Below, piece by piece: positions 25,503 through 37,082 of a stretch of DNA of 64,000 bases; within the stretch, counting starts at the first letter, position 1, and every line of letters begins with the position of its first letter. Under the pieces are notes generated by a model. That model worked only from the letters and a program-made list of their open reading frames with translations. It searched no databases and was not told the DNA's origin. Origin of the DNA: Archangium lansingense (lineage in GTDB: Bacteria > Myxococcota > Myxococcia > Myxococcales > Myxococcaceae); the NCBI RefSeq assembly GCF_026626635.1, contig NZ_JAPNKA010000001.1, forward strand, positions 12,632,501 through 12,696,500, given 5' to 3'. Position numbers and translations under genes: made by a program.

Positions 25503-26270
25503 TCATGCCCTCACTCCGATCAGCTTCAGGCCCCGGCGCGTCCATAGGCGCAGCTGCTTCATCGTCAGCTCCGTCAGCGCCCACATCAGGTCCCTCGCGC
25601 GGATCTCCGCCAGGCACACCAGTTCCTCTCCCTCTATGTGCGCCGGGTTGTTCCTCGCGAAGAATGCAATGTGCGGATGGGCCGCTGCCTCCCGATCGAT
25701 CGGCGCCACCCCGTCTCGCACTCGGTAGTGCGTTCCCGCGAAGCGCACCGTCCCCTTCGTCCCGTCGTACTGCTCGCCAAACCAGCGTCCGGCCAGCGTG
25801 CGAAGGAACGACACCCGCTCCGTTGGTGCCTCCCAATCGTGGCGCGGTACGGTGCGCGGGAAGTGGTTCACCGCCAGCAGGTACGTCTTGTAGCCCGCAC
25901 TCAACAACAGCCACAGCAGCGGGCGTGTGGGGTGGCGCAGCTTGCGCGCGAGCATGAAGCGCCCGAAGCGCACCTGTAGCTCCTTCTGCCCCCAGTAGTC
26001 CGGGTGGATGACGGTGTCGCCCGAGAAGACGACCTCTACCGTCCGCCCCTCCACCTGCTCCTCGGAGACGCGCAGCGTGCTGAAGCCCACCAGCTCTCCC
26101 GAGCGCCTCGCGGACAGGAGAATCACATACTGCTTGTCAGCCAGGTCCCGAGCGAAGCGCTCGGCGCTGACGCCCGCGTAGCACACCTGCATCAGCGCGA
26201 GCATCTGTGCACGCTGGTGCTCGGTGAGCAACTCGCTCGCGACGGTGGCTCCCTTCAAGGCGGAGAACAT
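25503..26270 (-). CDS. GNAT-like protein of unknown function
   Basis: A 255-residue protein. The N-terminal half resembles a GNAT fold: EHQRAQMLALMQVCYAGVSAERFARDLADKQYVILLSARRSGELVGFSTLRV, then VFSGDTVIHPDYWGQKELQVRFGRFMLARK, where the acetyl-CoA loop would lie but lacks the usual RxxGxG/A. The C-terminal half (YLLAVNHFPRTVPRHDWEAPTERVSFL) is not recognised. It starts 12 bases after the stop of the RnfD/FG-GAP gene and is probably co-transcribed. The ATG at 26270 is the only sensible start. No substrate can be inferred. Confidence 0.75.
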   Translation of the reverse strand: MFSALKGATVASELLTEHQRAQMLALMQVCYAGVSAERFARDLADKQYVILLSARRSGELVGFSTLRVSEEQVEGRTVEVVFSGDTVIHPDYWGQKELQVRFGRFMLARKLRHPTRPLLWLLLSAGYKTYLLAVNHFPRTVPRHDWEAPTERVSFLRTLAGRWFGEQYDGTKGTVRFAGTHYRVRDGVAPIDREAAAHPHIAFFARNNPAHIEGEELVCLAEIRARDLMWALTELTMKQLRLWTRRGLKLIGVRA

Positions 26271-26282
26271 CGGGCTCCCTGT

Positions 26283-29135
<2,853 letters not shown>

Positions 29136-29248
29136 GGGATGCGCCTCCGAGCGCGCGCCGAGAGTGCCCCGCCACCGCTCCTCTGTCCAGGACGGGCGGG
29201 GGGCTTGCATGTCCCCCCGGGTGCCTGCCCACCATCTCGACGATTCTC

Positions 29249-30199
29249 ATGCTCCCCTCCTCGTGCGCACCGCTCCTTGCAAACTCCGGGCACCTCCCTC
29301 CTCGCGCTCCCGTTCCCCCGGAATTGCTCGAACGCACCACCGTGCCAGGACTGCTGCGGCTCGCCGCCACGCAATGGGCGTGGATCTGCCTGTGCTGGTT
29401 CGGAATGGTGTTCGTGCCCGAGGTGGCTCCGCTGCTCGCGCTGCTCGTCGCCGGCCGGCTGCACGCGCTCGGCGTCATCCTCCATGACGCCATCCACCTG
29501 CCCTGGCGTCATAAAGGCCCCGGCCTCCGGCTGCTGGAGCTGCTCGCTGGCTTCCCCGTCGCCACGACCCTGGAGGCCATGCGCTACCACCACCTGCGCC
29601 ACCACCGCGACGCGGGCCTGCCCTCTGATCCGTACCGCCGTCCTCCCGCCAGCCCCTGGCGCCAGTTCGCCGTGTGGCTGCGCGTCTGCCCCATCCTCCC
29701 CTTCTGGGTGCTGCGCGGGCCCTTCGGACTGCTCGCATGGCGCCTGCCTCCGCTGCGCACCCCGTACGCTCGCCTCTTCCTCCAGGACCGCTCGGGCAAG
29801 GCCCTCACCCATGACGCCGAGGTGCTCGCCTGCGCCCGCGCTGAGGCTGGACAGGTTCTCTTCCACCTCGCGGTGCTCGGTGCCGCCCTGCGCTGGCCCT
29901 CGGTGGTGGGCCTCGGCTACGGCCTGCCCTTCCTGCTGACCTCAGGGCTGTGCGCATGGCGTCTGCTCGCCGAGCACACGCCTCGTACGGTGCAGGGGCG
30001 CACCTTGCGTGACGTACTCGCCTGCACTTCGGACCATGGGCTCGGATGGATCGGCCAGCTGCTCACCGCCCCGCTCAACGTGGGCTACCACGTGGTGCAC
30101 CACCTCCATCCCCAGGTGTCCCTGCACCACCTGCCTCGGCTTCGCGACTGGTACCTCCTGCGCTACCCTGACCTCTACCCCAGCCCGCGTCGGCCCTGA
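29249..30199 (+). CDS. Membrane fatty acid desaturase family protein
   Basis: A 316-residue integral-membrane di-iron enzyme with the three histidine boxes of the desaturase/hydroxylase family: HDAIH in ALGVILHDAIHLPW, HHLRHH in MRYHHLRHHRDAG, and VVHHLHPQVSLHHLP near the C-terminus. Hydrophobic segments flank them (VAPLLALLVAGRL, WPSVVGLGYGLPFLL). Family members desaturate acyl chains or hydroxylate/ketolate carotenoids; choice of substrate is open. The frame is open to 29111, but the ATG at 29249 is a reasonable start. It overlaps the next gene by one base (TGATG), so the two are likely co-expressed. It is divergent from the RnfD fusion. Confidence 0.87.
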   Translation: MLPSSCAPLLANSGHLPPRAPVPPELLERTTVPGLLRLAATQWAWICLCWFGMVFVPEVAPLLALLVAGRLHALGVILHDAIHLPWRHKGPGLRLLELLAGFPVATTLEAMRYHHLRHHRDAGLPSDPYRRPPASPWRQFAVWLRVCPILPFWVLRGPFGLLAWRLPPLRTPYARLFLQDRSGKALTHDAEVLACARAEAGQVLFHLAVLGAALRWPSVVGLGYGLPFLLTSGLCAWRLLAEHTPRTVQGRTLRDVLACTSDHGLGWIGQLLTAPLNVGYHVVHHLHPQVSLHHLPRLRDWYLLRYPDLYPSPRRP

Positions 30200-30834
30200 T
30201 GCTCTCCCCGCACACCCGCGTCTTCATCCTCGCCTTGCTGGGCCTGTCCGTGCTGCTCGGCTTCGTCTTCTGGCGCAGGCAGAACGTCCAGGCAGCCCGC
30301 GGCGGCCGCATCTCCCCGCCCAAGCTCGCCTGGCTCTTCTACGCCATCTTCCTCTGGTTCCTCCTCTGCCCCCTCGTCGCCCTCGACTCCGCTGTGCACC
30401 CGGAGCTGCGGATGGTGCTCGGCAGCTTCGGCGCCTTCATGTGGGTGCGCGGCGTGGCCGAGCTCTACATGCTCTACGTCTCCCACAACTGGAAGCCGCC
30501 CTACGGCATCGGCCATGACGTGCTGTGCATCGCCCTCGTCCTCAGCGGCCTCTCCTGGTACCAGCTCCACCGCGAGGGCCCTCTCTCGCGCATGGACATG
30601 TGGGCGCTGTCGTTGATCTCCCTGGTGCTGGTGAGCCTCTTCGTCGAGGTGATGTACGCCACGCTCTTCTTCCATGCAGTGGCGGGGCACACCACCGGCG
30701 AAGACGGCATCTGGTTCGCCGACGAGGAGCAGGCCCGCTTCCGCCGCATCAACCGCATCACCCTGGCCTGCAATATTCCGCTGTACGCAGGACTCGGTGG
30801 GTTGCTCGCCGTGGCGCTCGGATTCGCGGTATAG
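30199..30834 (+). CDS. Integral membrane protein of unknown function
   Basis: A 211-residue protein with about five transmembrane segments (VFILALLGLSVLLGFVFW, LAWLFYAIFLWFLLCPLVAL, VLCIALVLSGLSWYQL, ALSLISLVLVSLFVEVMYATLFF, IPLYAGLGGLLAVALGFAV). I do not recognise the family. Charged loops include SHNWKPPYGIGHD and FADEEQARFRRINR. It begins in the stop codon of the desaturase gene, which suggests joint translation and perhaps a shared role in membrane lipid or pigment modification. This is inference from position only. Confidence 0.78.
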   Translation: MLSPHTRVFILALLGLSVLLGFVFWRRQNVQAARGGRISPPKLAWLFYAIFLWFLLCPLVALDSAVHPELRMVLGSFGAFMWVRGVAELYMLYVSHNWKPPYGIGHDVLCIALVLSGLSWYQLHREGPLSRMDMWALSLISLVLVSLFVEVMYATLFFHAVAGHTTGEDGIWFADEEQARFRRINRITLACNIPLYAGLGGLLAVALGFAV

Positions 30835-30903
30835 GCACCGCCCCGCTTCCTCCCAGGCCGGTGCGAGGAAGCACGCTCGTACCCATTGGGGGGAACACGA
30901 CTC

Positions 30904-31269
30904 ATGACGCTCAAGACATTCGCATCCGCCACCGCCCTGCTGCTCTCGCTGTCTCCGCTGACCATCGCCTCGGCGCAGTCCTCCTCCATCGAGACCTTCG
31001 TCTTCGAGACCGTGGACAGCTACGAGCTCCTCTCGGGCGTCTACCAGCTCAACGTCACCGGCATCATCCAGGGCGAGGCGGCCCCCCGGACCATCGCCAT
31101 CCCCTCGGCCACCAACACCAGCACGCCGTACGATGCGCGCGTGCGCTCGTGCGAGCGCCTGGCGCTGATCGCCATGAGCAAGCCGGGCCAGTACTTCTTC
31201 GAGGTGCGGCGCGGTCCCTCGAGCGTCTATTCCCAGCCACTCCAGGGCTGCAAGCTCACGCGCCGCTAG
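30904..31269 (+). CDS. Small secreted protein of unknown function
   Basis: A 121-residue protein with a signal peptide (TLKTFASATALLLSLSPLTIASAQ) and a short beta-rich mature domain (IETFVFETVDSYELLSGVYQLNVTGIIQG ... YDARVRSCERLALIAMSKPGQYFFEVRRG) with two cysteines (SCERL and QGCKL) that could form a disulfide. No family recognised. The frame is open to 30886; the ATG at 30904 begins the signal peptide. It precedes the MopE-type lipoprotein by 36 bases on the same strand, so an operon is possible. Confidence 0.75.
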   Translation: MTLKTFASATALLLSLSPLTIASAQSSSIETFVFETVDSYELLSGVYQLNVTGIIQGEAAPRTIAIPSATNTSTPYDARVRSCERLALIAMSKPGQYFFEVRRGPSSVYSQPLQGCKLTRR

Positions 31270-31305
31270 CGCTCTCCACCCGGCACGGACAAACGGAGGA
31301 GAGAC

Positions 31306-33111
31306 ATGACGCGATGGATATGGCTGGCGCTGGTGCTGGCGCTTGGGGGCGTGCAGCTCGGATGTGAGGAGGCCGCGGGCTCGAACGTGGACTCGGACAA
31401 CGACGGAGTCCCGGACAGCGAGGACTGTGACGACGCCTCCCCCCTGGCCTGGCGGCGGGTGGAGGCCTATTTCGACTTCGACAAGGACGGGTACGGTGCC
31501 GGCACGCTGCAAGCGTTCTGCACCGGGGACAACCTGCCCGCGAACGCCGCGACCGTGGCGGGCGACTGCGCGCCCCAGGACGCCACGCGCTGGCGCACGT
31601 TGGAGGGGCCCGGCCTCTACTACGCGGACCTGGACCGGGATGGCAGGGCCTCGAGCACACCGTCCAGCGCGTGCGTGGGCACGGACCTGACGGGCTACAC
31701 GCAGACCGCGGGCACGGACTGCAATGACTCGGACCCGAAGGTCTGGGAGCTGCGCACCCTCTATCTGGATCAGGACGGAGATGGCGTCTCCGGCGGAGAG
31801 CCCTCCCAGTCCTGCACGGGCAACACGCTGCCCGCAGGCGCCTCCGAGACCTCACAGGAGGACTGCGCGCCCCTGAATTCCTCGCTCCATCAGGTGCTGA
31901 GCTACTCCTTCCGGGACGCGGACCTCGATGGGGCCACCGTGCCCGAGGAGGGCACCCTCTGCACCGGCTCGACGCTCCCCGCGGGCTACTCGCTCACCGC
32001 CGGGGCCCGCTCGGATTGTGACGACACCCGCGGCGACCGCTGGCAGCTCATCAGCGAATACCCCGATCCCGATCGGGACAGCGTGGGCAGCGGTCCGGCC
32101 GAGCAACATTGCGCGGGCTCGCTGCCGGAGCCCGGCTACTCCCGGCTCTCGAGCGACTGCGCCCCGGAGGATGGAACGCGCTGGCGGATGGAGTCCTACT
32201 CCTGGCGCGACGCGGATGGCGATGGCGCGACCGTGGCCGAGTCGGGACAGGTGTGCATTGGCAACTCCCTCCCGAAGGGCTACTTCCAGTTCTCGGGCTC
32301 TTTTAGCGACTGCGACGACACCAATGCCGCTGTGTCCGTCACCTGGAACGTCTTCGCGGATACGGACAACGACGGGGTGGGCGCCGGCTCCAGCGTGACG
32401 CTGTGCGCGGGCACGACCCGGCCCGCGGGCTACTCGCACGTGGGCACCGACTGCGAGCCCGGCGACGCCTCGCGCTGGACGGAGCTCGCCTTCCAGTACC
32501 GCGATGCGGACCTGGATTCCTTCACCGTGGCGACCAGCGGCTTCGTCTGCACCAACGGCACCCTGCCCCCGGGCTACACGAGCTCTCCCAAAGGCACCGA
32601 CTGCGACGACACCCGTGCGGACCTCAACCAGAGCCTCCAGGCGTACCTCGACGAGGACGCGGACGGCGTAGGCGCCGGAAGCCCCTCCACCTTCTGCACC
32701 AACGGCTCCCTCCCCACCGGCTACGCCTCCAGCAGCACCGACTGCGCTCCCAGCGACGCGCTGCGCTGGCGGAACCTCGCCTTCCAGCACGTGGATGCCG
32801 ATGGCGATGGCCGCACCACCCCCTCCTCCGGTCAGCTGTGCAGCGGCAGCGCCCTTCCTTCCGGCTACGCCACCAAGGCCACCGGCAACGACTGCGACGA
32901 CGCCAATGCCGCCCTCTACCTCTGGCGCGTCCTCTACCCGGACAGGGATGGGGACGGTGTGGGTGTCCCTCCCCGCGCTGTGCTGTGCCTCAACGATGGA
33001 CCCGTTCCCGCCGGCTACTCCATCTACGGGTTTGATCCGGACGACACCAAACCCACCATCGCCTACCCCCCGGAAGACGAGGGGTTAGAAGCCCTCCTTC
33101 TGGGCGAATGA
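31306..33111 (+). CDS. Lipoprotein with about a dozen MopE-type metal-binding repeats
   Basis: A 601-residue lipoprotein (LALGGVQLGC, Cys20; GGAGGAGAGAC before the ATG). The mature protein is almost entirely repeats of about 45-50 residues. Each has an Asp-rich calcium-type loop (DSDNDGVPDSEDCDD, DKDGYGAG, DADGDGATV, DTDNDGVGAG), a Cys (FCTGDNLP, LCAGTTRP), PAGY, and a closing DC(D/A)xx motif. This is the pattern called putative metal-binding motif (MopE family) and common in myxobacterial surface proteins. Paired cysteines per repeat probably form disulfides. A role in surface adhesion or metal binding is likely but unproven. Strong internal duplication is visible at DNA level. Confidence 0.87.
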   Translation: MTRWIWLALVLALGGVQLGCEEAAGSNVDSDNDGVPDSEDCDDASPLAWRRVEAYFDFDKDGYGAGTLQAFCTGDNLPANAATVAGDCAPQDATRWRTLEGPGLYYADLDRDGRASSTPSSACVGTDLTGYTQTAGTDCNDSDPKVWELRTLYLDQDGDGVSGGEPSQSCTGNTLPAGASETSQEDCAPLNSSLHQVLSYSFRDADLDGATVPEEGTLCTGSTLPAGYSLTAGARSDCDDTRGDRWQLISEYPDPDRDSVGSGPAEQHCAGSLPEPGYSRLSSDCAPEDGTRWRMESYSWRDADGDGATVAESGQVCIGNSLPKGYFQFSGSFSDCDDTNAAVSVTWNVFADTDNDGVGAGSSVTLCAGTTRPAGYSHVGTDCEPGDASRWTELAFQYRDADLDSFTVATSGFVCTNGTLPPGYTSSPKGTDCDDTRADLNQSLQAYLDEDADGVGAGSPSTFCTNGSLPTGYASSSTDCAPSDALRWRNLAFQHVDADGDGRTTPSSGQLCSGSALPSGYATKATGNDCDDANAALYLWRVLYPDRDGDGVGVPPRAVLCLNDGPVPAGYSIYGFDPDDTKPTIAYPPEDEGLEALLLGE

Positions 33112-33125
33112 GGAACGGCTAAATC

Positions 33126-33173
33126 TTCCAGGGAAGGAAACCGAGACTTCACCGTCCTGTTTCCCTTCTGGAA
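33126..33173 (+). terminator. Imperfect hairpin after the MopE-type gene
   Basis: Left arm 33126-33141 (TTCCAGGGAAGGAAAC) pairs with right arm 33159-33173 (GTTTCCCTTCTGGAA) with one bulge, 14 bases after the stop at 33111. It is followed by AAAAATTCT, not a T-run, so terminator function is uncertain. Confidence 0.35.
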
Positions 33174-33353
33174 AAATTCTGCTAATACTGCCTTCAACGA
33201 AAAATTCTAGAACCCCGGTAGCCAGCCGAACGAGCGCAGATCGGCATGGCAGGCTACCGGCATGACGGTGATGGGGAGGCTCCGGGCACCCCCAACCCCG
33301 TAGCCCACCGTCATGGCCGTACGTCCCCCTTCACCCCCCTGGAAGGACGGAAG

Positions 33354-34928
33354 ATGAAGGCCTCGTTTCTCACGAACCGCGTGACTCGCACGTTGATGAT
33401 GGGCTTGTGCCTGCTGGCGGTGCCCTCCGCCCAGGCCAGCGGCGTCAAGGTGCTGGATCCGCGGCTCTCCACCGTGAAGCCCACCAGTCCCGAGCTCGAG
33501 CCGGAGACGCCGGTGCAGCGGCTGGTGGTGAAGTTCCACGAGGGCACCCGGGTACGTCTGCGGAGCGGCCTGCTGCAGATGCTGAGCACCGAGCGCAACC
33601 CGGCCGAGCGCATGCGAATGGCGCGCCGCGGACTCTCCGAGCTGAAGGTGCAGGTGGAGCTCCTGGCCGCCCTGAGGCTGCTGGCCCAAGCCCCGCGCAT
33701 GGGCCCGCCGACTCGCCTCTTCCGTCAGGACGAGTACACGCTGGCCGAGCGCAAGCGTCTGGCCGAGGAGCGCAGCGGCAAGGAGATGGCGGACCTGGAT
33801 TTGTACTTCGAGGTGCCGCTGCGGCCCGGAACGATCGCCGCGGACGTGAACGACCTGGTGATGAAGCTCAACGCGCTCGACAGCGTGGAGATCGCCTACG
33901 CCGAGGCGGCCACCGAGCCGGCCCGGTTCGACATCAGCTCGGCCGACCGCATGTCGACCACCACCGCGACGTATGAGGGCCGGCAGGGCTACCTGAACGC
34001 GGCTCCCAGCGGCATCGACGCGCGCTACGCCTGGACGGTGTCGGGGGGCACTGGCACGGGCGTGAAGATCGTCGACATCGAGGGCGCCTGGAACAACTCG
34101 CACGAGGATCTGCCGGCCTTCTTCCACACGGGCGGCATCCAGTTCAACGACTCGAGCTGGCGCAACCACGGCACCGCGGTGATGGGGGTAATGGTGGGCC
34201 AGGCCAACGACTTCGGCGTCACCGGCATCGCGCACGGGGCGCAGGTGGGCCACGAGGGCATCGCCGGCCAGAGCATCGCGAGTGCCATCAACCGCGCGGC
34301 GCTGGCCGCGGGCAAGGGCGGCGTCGTGCTCATCCAGCTCCAGGCGAAGGGGCCGCGCATCGGCCGCGACTGCACCTGCAACACGAGCCAGTGCGAGGAG
34401 GTGCCGCTGGAGTACTGGCGGGCCAACTTCGACGCCATCGCCCAGGCCACCGCCAGCGGCGTGCACGTGGTGGAGGCCGCCGGCAACGGCAGCGTGAATC
34501 TGGACTCGCCGGTGTACCGCGGCGCCTTTGATCGCTCGGTGCGGGACTCGGGCGCCATCATGGTGGCCGCCGGCACCGCCGGGACTCGCGCCCCTCTGTG
34601 CTGGACCAACCACGGCAGCCGCGTGGATCTGCACGCCTGGGGCGAGAACGTCGTGACGCTGGGCTACGGCGACCTCTCCGGCACCTGGTCCGGCGAGGAC
34701 AGGTGGTACACGGACAGCTTCAGCGGGACCTCCAGCGCGGCCCCCATCGTGGTGGGCGCGGTGGCCAACCTCCAGGGCGTCGCCAACGCCAGCGGCAAGG
34801 GCCCCCTCGAGCCGCGCGCCCTGCGCGAGCTGCTGCGCGCCACCGGCACGCCCCAGGAGTCCAACACGAAGCAGATCGGCCCGCTGCCCAACCTGCGCGA
34901 CGCCATCCCCCAGCTGCTCGCCCCGTGA
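33354..34928 (+). CDS. Secreted subtilisin-like (S8) serine protease
   Basis: A 524-residue protease precursor. A signal peptide (TLMMGLCLLAVPSAQA) is followed by a propeptide-like region to about residue 205 that contains RLVVKFHEGTRVRLRSG and ends near VEIAYAEAATEPA, typical of S8 inhibitors. The catalytic domain shows Asp241 (KIVDIEGAW), His272 (NHGTAVMGVM) and Ser460 (FSGTSSAAPIV), with the oxyanion Asn in VVEAAGNGSV. It would act outside the cell. The frame is open to 33246; the ATG at 33354 with GGAAGGACGGAAG is preferred. A strong hairpin follows the stop. Confidence 0.93.
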   Translation: MKASFLTNRVTRTLMMGLCLLAVPSAQASGVKVLDPRLSTVKPTSPELEPETPVQRLVVKFHEGTRVRLRSGLLQMLSTERNPAERMRMARRGLSELKVQVELLAALRLLAQAPRMGPPTRLFRQDEYTLAERKRLAEERSGKEMADLDLYFEVPLRPGTIAADVNDLVMKLNALDSVEIAYAEAATEPARFDISSADRMSTTTATYEGRQGYLNAAPSGIDARYAWTVSGGTGTGVKIVDIEGAWNNSHEDLPAFFHTGGIQFNDSSWRNHGTAVMGVMVGQANDFGVTGIAHGAQVGHEGIAGQSIASAINRAALAAGKGGVVLIQLQAKGPRIGRDCTCNTSQCEEVPLEYWRANFDAIAQATASGVHVVEAAGNGSVNLDSPVYRGAFDRSVRDSGAIMVAAGTAGTRAPLCWTNHGSRVDLHAWGENVVTLGYGDLSGTWSGEDRWYTDSFSGTSSAAPIVVGAVANLQGVANASGKGPLEPRALRELLRATGTPQESNTKQIGPLPNLRDAIPQLLAP

Positions 34929-34937
34929 AGTAGAGGA

Positions 34938-34959
34938 GAGGGCGGGACCGCCCGCCCTC
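34938..34959 (+). terminator. Terminator-like hairpin after the subtilase gene
   Basis: Perfect 9-bp stem GAGGGCGGG / CCCGCCCTC with a 4-base loop (34938-34946 and 34951-34959), ten bases after the stop at 34928. No T-run follows. Confidence 0.5.
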
Positions 34960-34991
34960 CAGGAAGTGGGCGGGTAGGGTAGCGCGAAGCC

Positions 34992-35294
34992 GTGAATCAC
35001 CTCGCCTGGGCCACACGCCTCCTGCTCACATCCGCCTGGGCGAGCGCGCCCGCGCCGCGCCAGCTACCAGTGCTCAAGCTCCCAGAGAGAATCCGCTCGC
35101 CCGGCATTCCACAGGACCTGGGCTGGCTGAACTACTGGTCACCCGCCGCCCTGCGCGCCTACGGGCGCTTGGGGAGCACTCGGCATTTGCGGCATTTCCA
35201 ATCTCGGCTGATGGAGTCGGGCGCCAGGGTTCGGAGACCTCCTATTGCAGGCGTACTTTCAGATGCTCCACTGAGTCATTGGGCAGCCCCATGA
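34992..35294 (+). pseudogene. Possible remnant of a myxobacterial hypothetical (DUF5953-like)
   Basis: A 100-codon frame from a GTG at 34992. Residues about 31-56 (PERIRSPGIPQDLGWLNYWS) recall the LGWLNYWS signature I associate with the DUF5953 family of myxobacteria; the remainder looks like out-of-frame sequence and overlaps the 3' end of the convergent immunity gene. Upstream there is only a short signal-like stretch. A decayed fragment is more likely than a working gene. The family identification is from memory and uncertain. Confidence 0.3.
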
Positions 35295-35703
35295 AGGTGT
35301 CGAGCAGGCGTTTCTCGACACCGTGCTGTTCCCAAACAGCCATGGCCTCGAGCCCGACACACTCCTGGGGCTCGGCACTTCTCGAATTGCCGACTGTGTC
35401 GAAGATCGTGCAGTCACGGAAGTTCCCCACGTCCTGCCTGAATTGGACAATCGGTTGAGCCAGGGACTCCTCGAGCATTCTCCGTCCAATGACCTCCCAC
35501 GAGCCCGGCTCCAAATGGCGGACAGCAATCTTGAAGAGGATTGGCTTGGATGCGATCCGGTCGAGGTCCGAGTCAGGGCTTTCGGTCCTATATGCGTAGA
35601 AAGCGTCAAACACTCGTGTAAGCGCCCTCCCATAGCCGAAAGTGCCGTCGGCAAGGGGAATCCTCAGAAAGGTCCCCGGTCTATGTATGCGCACCTTCTT
35701 CAT
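35242..35703 (-). CDS. Imm26-like immunity protein
   Basis: A 153-residue cytosolic protein starting KKVRIHRPGTFLRIPLADGTFGYGRALTRVFDAFYAYRT. The pattern of G-x-F-x-I-P-L-x-D-G-x-F-G-Y-G-R-x-L followed by a FYxYR-type strand is that of immunity protein family 26 found beside polymorphic toxins. Its ATG lies three bases after the stop of the upstream lipoprotein toxin-like gene, so translation is coupled. It presumably binds and neutralises that toxin inside the cell. Composition is less GC-rich than its neighbours, as often for exchanged immunity genes. No signal peptide or membrane segment. Confidence 0.78.
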   Translation of the reverse strand: MKKVRIHRPGTFLRIPLADGTFGYGRALTRVFDAFYAYRTESPDSDLDRIASKPILFKIAVRHLEPGSWEVIGRRMLEESLAQPIVQFRQDVGNFRDCTIFDTVGNSRSAEPQECVGLEAMAVWEQHGVEKRLLDTFMGLPNDSVEHLKVRLQ

Positions 35704-35706
35704 TTC

Positions 35707-36807
35707 CTAATATCCCGTGTAAGGATGAAGTTGACCCCAGCGCTCCGTGGCCGCGTCGTGAAACCGCCTGCCCCTCGGATTGTCTTTCGCCACACCGCGC
35801 ACGACGTTCTCGGTCCGATGGGGCTTTCCAGTGTCTGACTGGGCGCCCCCATGGGAATCAATCAACTGCTGCTCCCTTCCGCGAATCCGCCAATATGCGG
35901 CGTCGTCATATCTTCGGCCATAGTCAATGGCGGCCCCGATATCGAATTGATCAACCCTCGCGAAATCGAACACAGCCCCATTGGGTTCATCGTTCTCGTC
36001 GATGTGATGGCTCATGTCTCGAAAAATGACCGCCAGAGCCGCCTGTTCGTCGAGGGGCTTGGTGAGATCGACAACCATGCTGGTTCGCCCCAGGTAGTAG
36101 CGGTGGGTGGTCTTGTTGAGCTTCCTGCAGGTCACATATAGGCGCCCCCGCCTATTCTTGGTGTCCTTGTCGGGCTCTGCTCTTGGCGATGCGCCAGGAG
36201 GAGCGAGCGGGGCGGACGTCGGTCCCGTTTGGGCCGCCCTGGAAGCCCCTGTTGCCGCACCGTTGGGTGCATTGGATGGGTATTGACCCTGGACCCACCC
36301 GGACACATCGCCGAAGTGCGTGCCGTAGAACTCGTCCGCGATCTCGATCGGGGTCTCCGACCCATCCACGGCCGCCTCGACGGTCAAGCAGAGCAAGAGC
36401 ACACCACCGGCCGCCGCAACAACCGCGCCTCCAGTGACGACGAGCTCTCCCGCCGCACCACCGGCCCCTACTTCTCCCGCGGTCGTGCCGCCTTCTGGCA
36501 CGAGCCGGAGCACGCCGCGTGGTATGCCATTACCCAACCCCTCACCAGAGAGCCCCTCCAACGGAGGTGACGAGGGTGGGGTCAGTGGCACCGCTGGCGA
36601 AGCCACCCCCAGCGTTGCCGCCACAGGCACCACTTCCACGCCAGCGCGAGCTGCATGAAACGCTTCATCCAGTGCCCCCGACGCAACGTCACGGCGCGGG
36701 ACATAAACGCAGCGCTCTTGCTGACCCGTGGCGTGACGGATGCTTTGGGCAGCCCCGCTACACCCCACGAGAAACATGCAGAGCAGCACAGCCCACCCGC
36801 GTGACAT
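35707..36807 (-). CDS. Lipoprotein toxin candidate with GIY-YIG-like C-terminus
   Basis: A 366-residue lipoprotein (LLCMFLVGCSG, Cys16; AGGAGG before ATG 36807). Residues 30-200 are a variable stalk with a glycine/alanine-rich hydrophobic stretch (GGAVVAAAGGVLLLCL). The C-terminal 148 residues form a distinct domain: GRLYVTC (221-227) and RYYLGRTS (236-243) are spaced like the two strands of a GIY-YIG nuclease, followed by Arg/His in FRDMSHH (263-268), Glu312 in RGREQQLID and Asn334 in RTENVVRG, the order of catalytic residues in that fold. An Imm26-like gene follows at three bases. The nuclease assignment is inference. Confidence 0.72.
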   Translation of the reverse strand: MSRGWAVLLCMFLVGCSGAAQSIRHATGQQERCVYVPRRDVASGALDEAFHAARAGVEVVPVAATLGVASPAVPLTPPSSPPLEGLSGEGLGNGIPRGVLRLVPEGGTTAGEVGAGGAAGELVVTGGAVVAAAGGVLLLCLTVEAAVDGSETPIEIADEFYGTHFGDVSGWVQGQYPSNAPNGAATGASRAAQTGPTSAPLAPPGASPRAEPDKDTKNRRGRLYVTCRKLNKTTHRYYLGRTSMVVDLTKPLDEQAALAVIFRDMSHHIDENDEPNGAVFDFARVDQFDIGAAIDYGRRYDDAAYWRIRGREQQLIDSHGGAQSDTGKPHRTENVVRGVAKDNPRGRRFHDAATERWGQLHPYTGY

Positions 36808-37082
36808 GCAGCGCCTCCTGGCGTTGACTCCATCCACAAGGAGCTCGATTCGAGACTACACATCCCGCCTTATTCGCCCAAGGATCGGCGGGCGCTCCAG
36901 CCCCTGACCACGGCCGACGAGCAGGGGGCACGGACGTTCCCCGGAAAAGGAGCGGCCCCACGGGCCTGACCGGTCCCCAGCCGGGTGAGCGCCACGTGGA
37001 GAGCCCCGCCAATGCGCTATGGTGCGGCCGCTCAGAGCCGACTTGCCCAGGCTCCCGTTGACGGGACGAGACGACCCCACAC

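Noticed and set aside
33165..33185. Possible sigma-54 promoter (TGG...GC) before the subtilase
   Set aside because: The gap between GG and GC is nine bases rather than ten, and the -12 context does not match.
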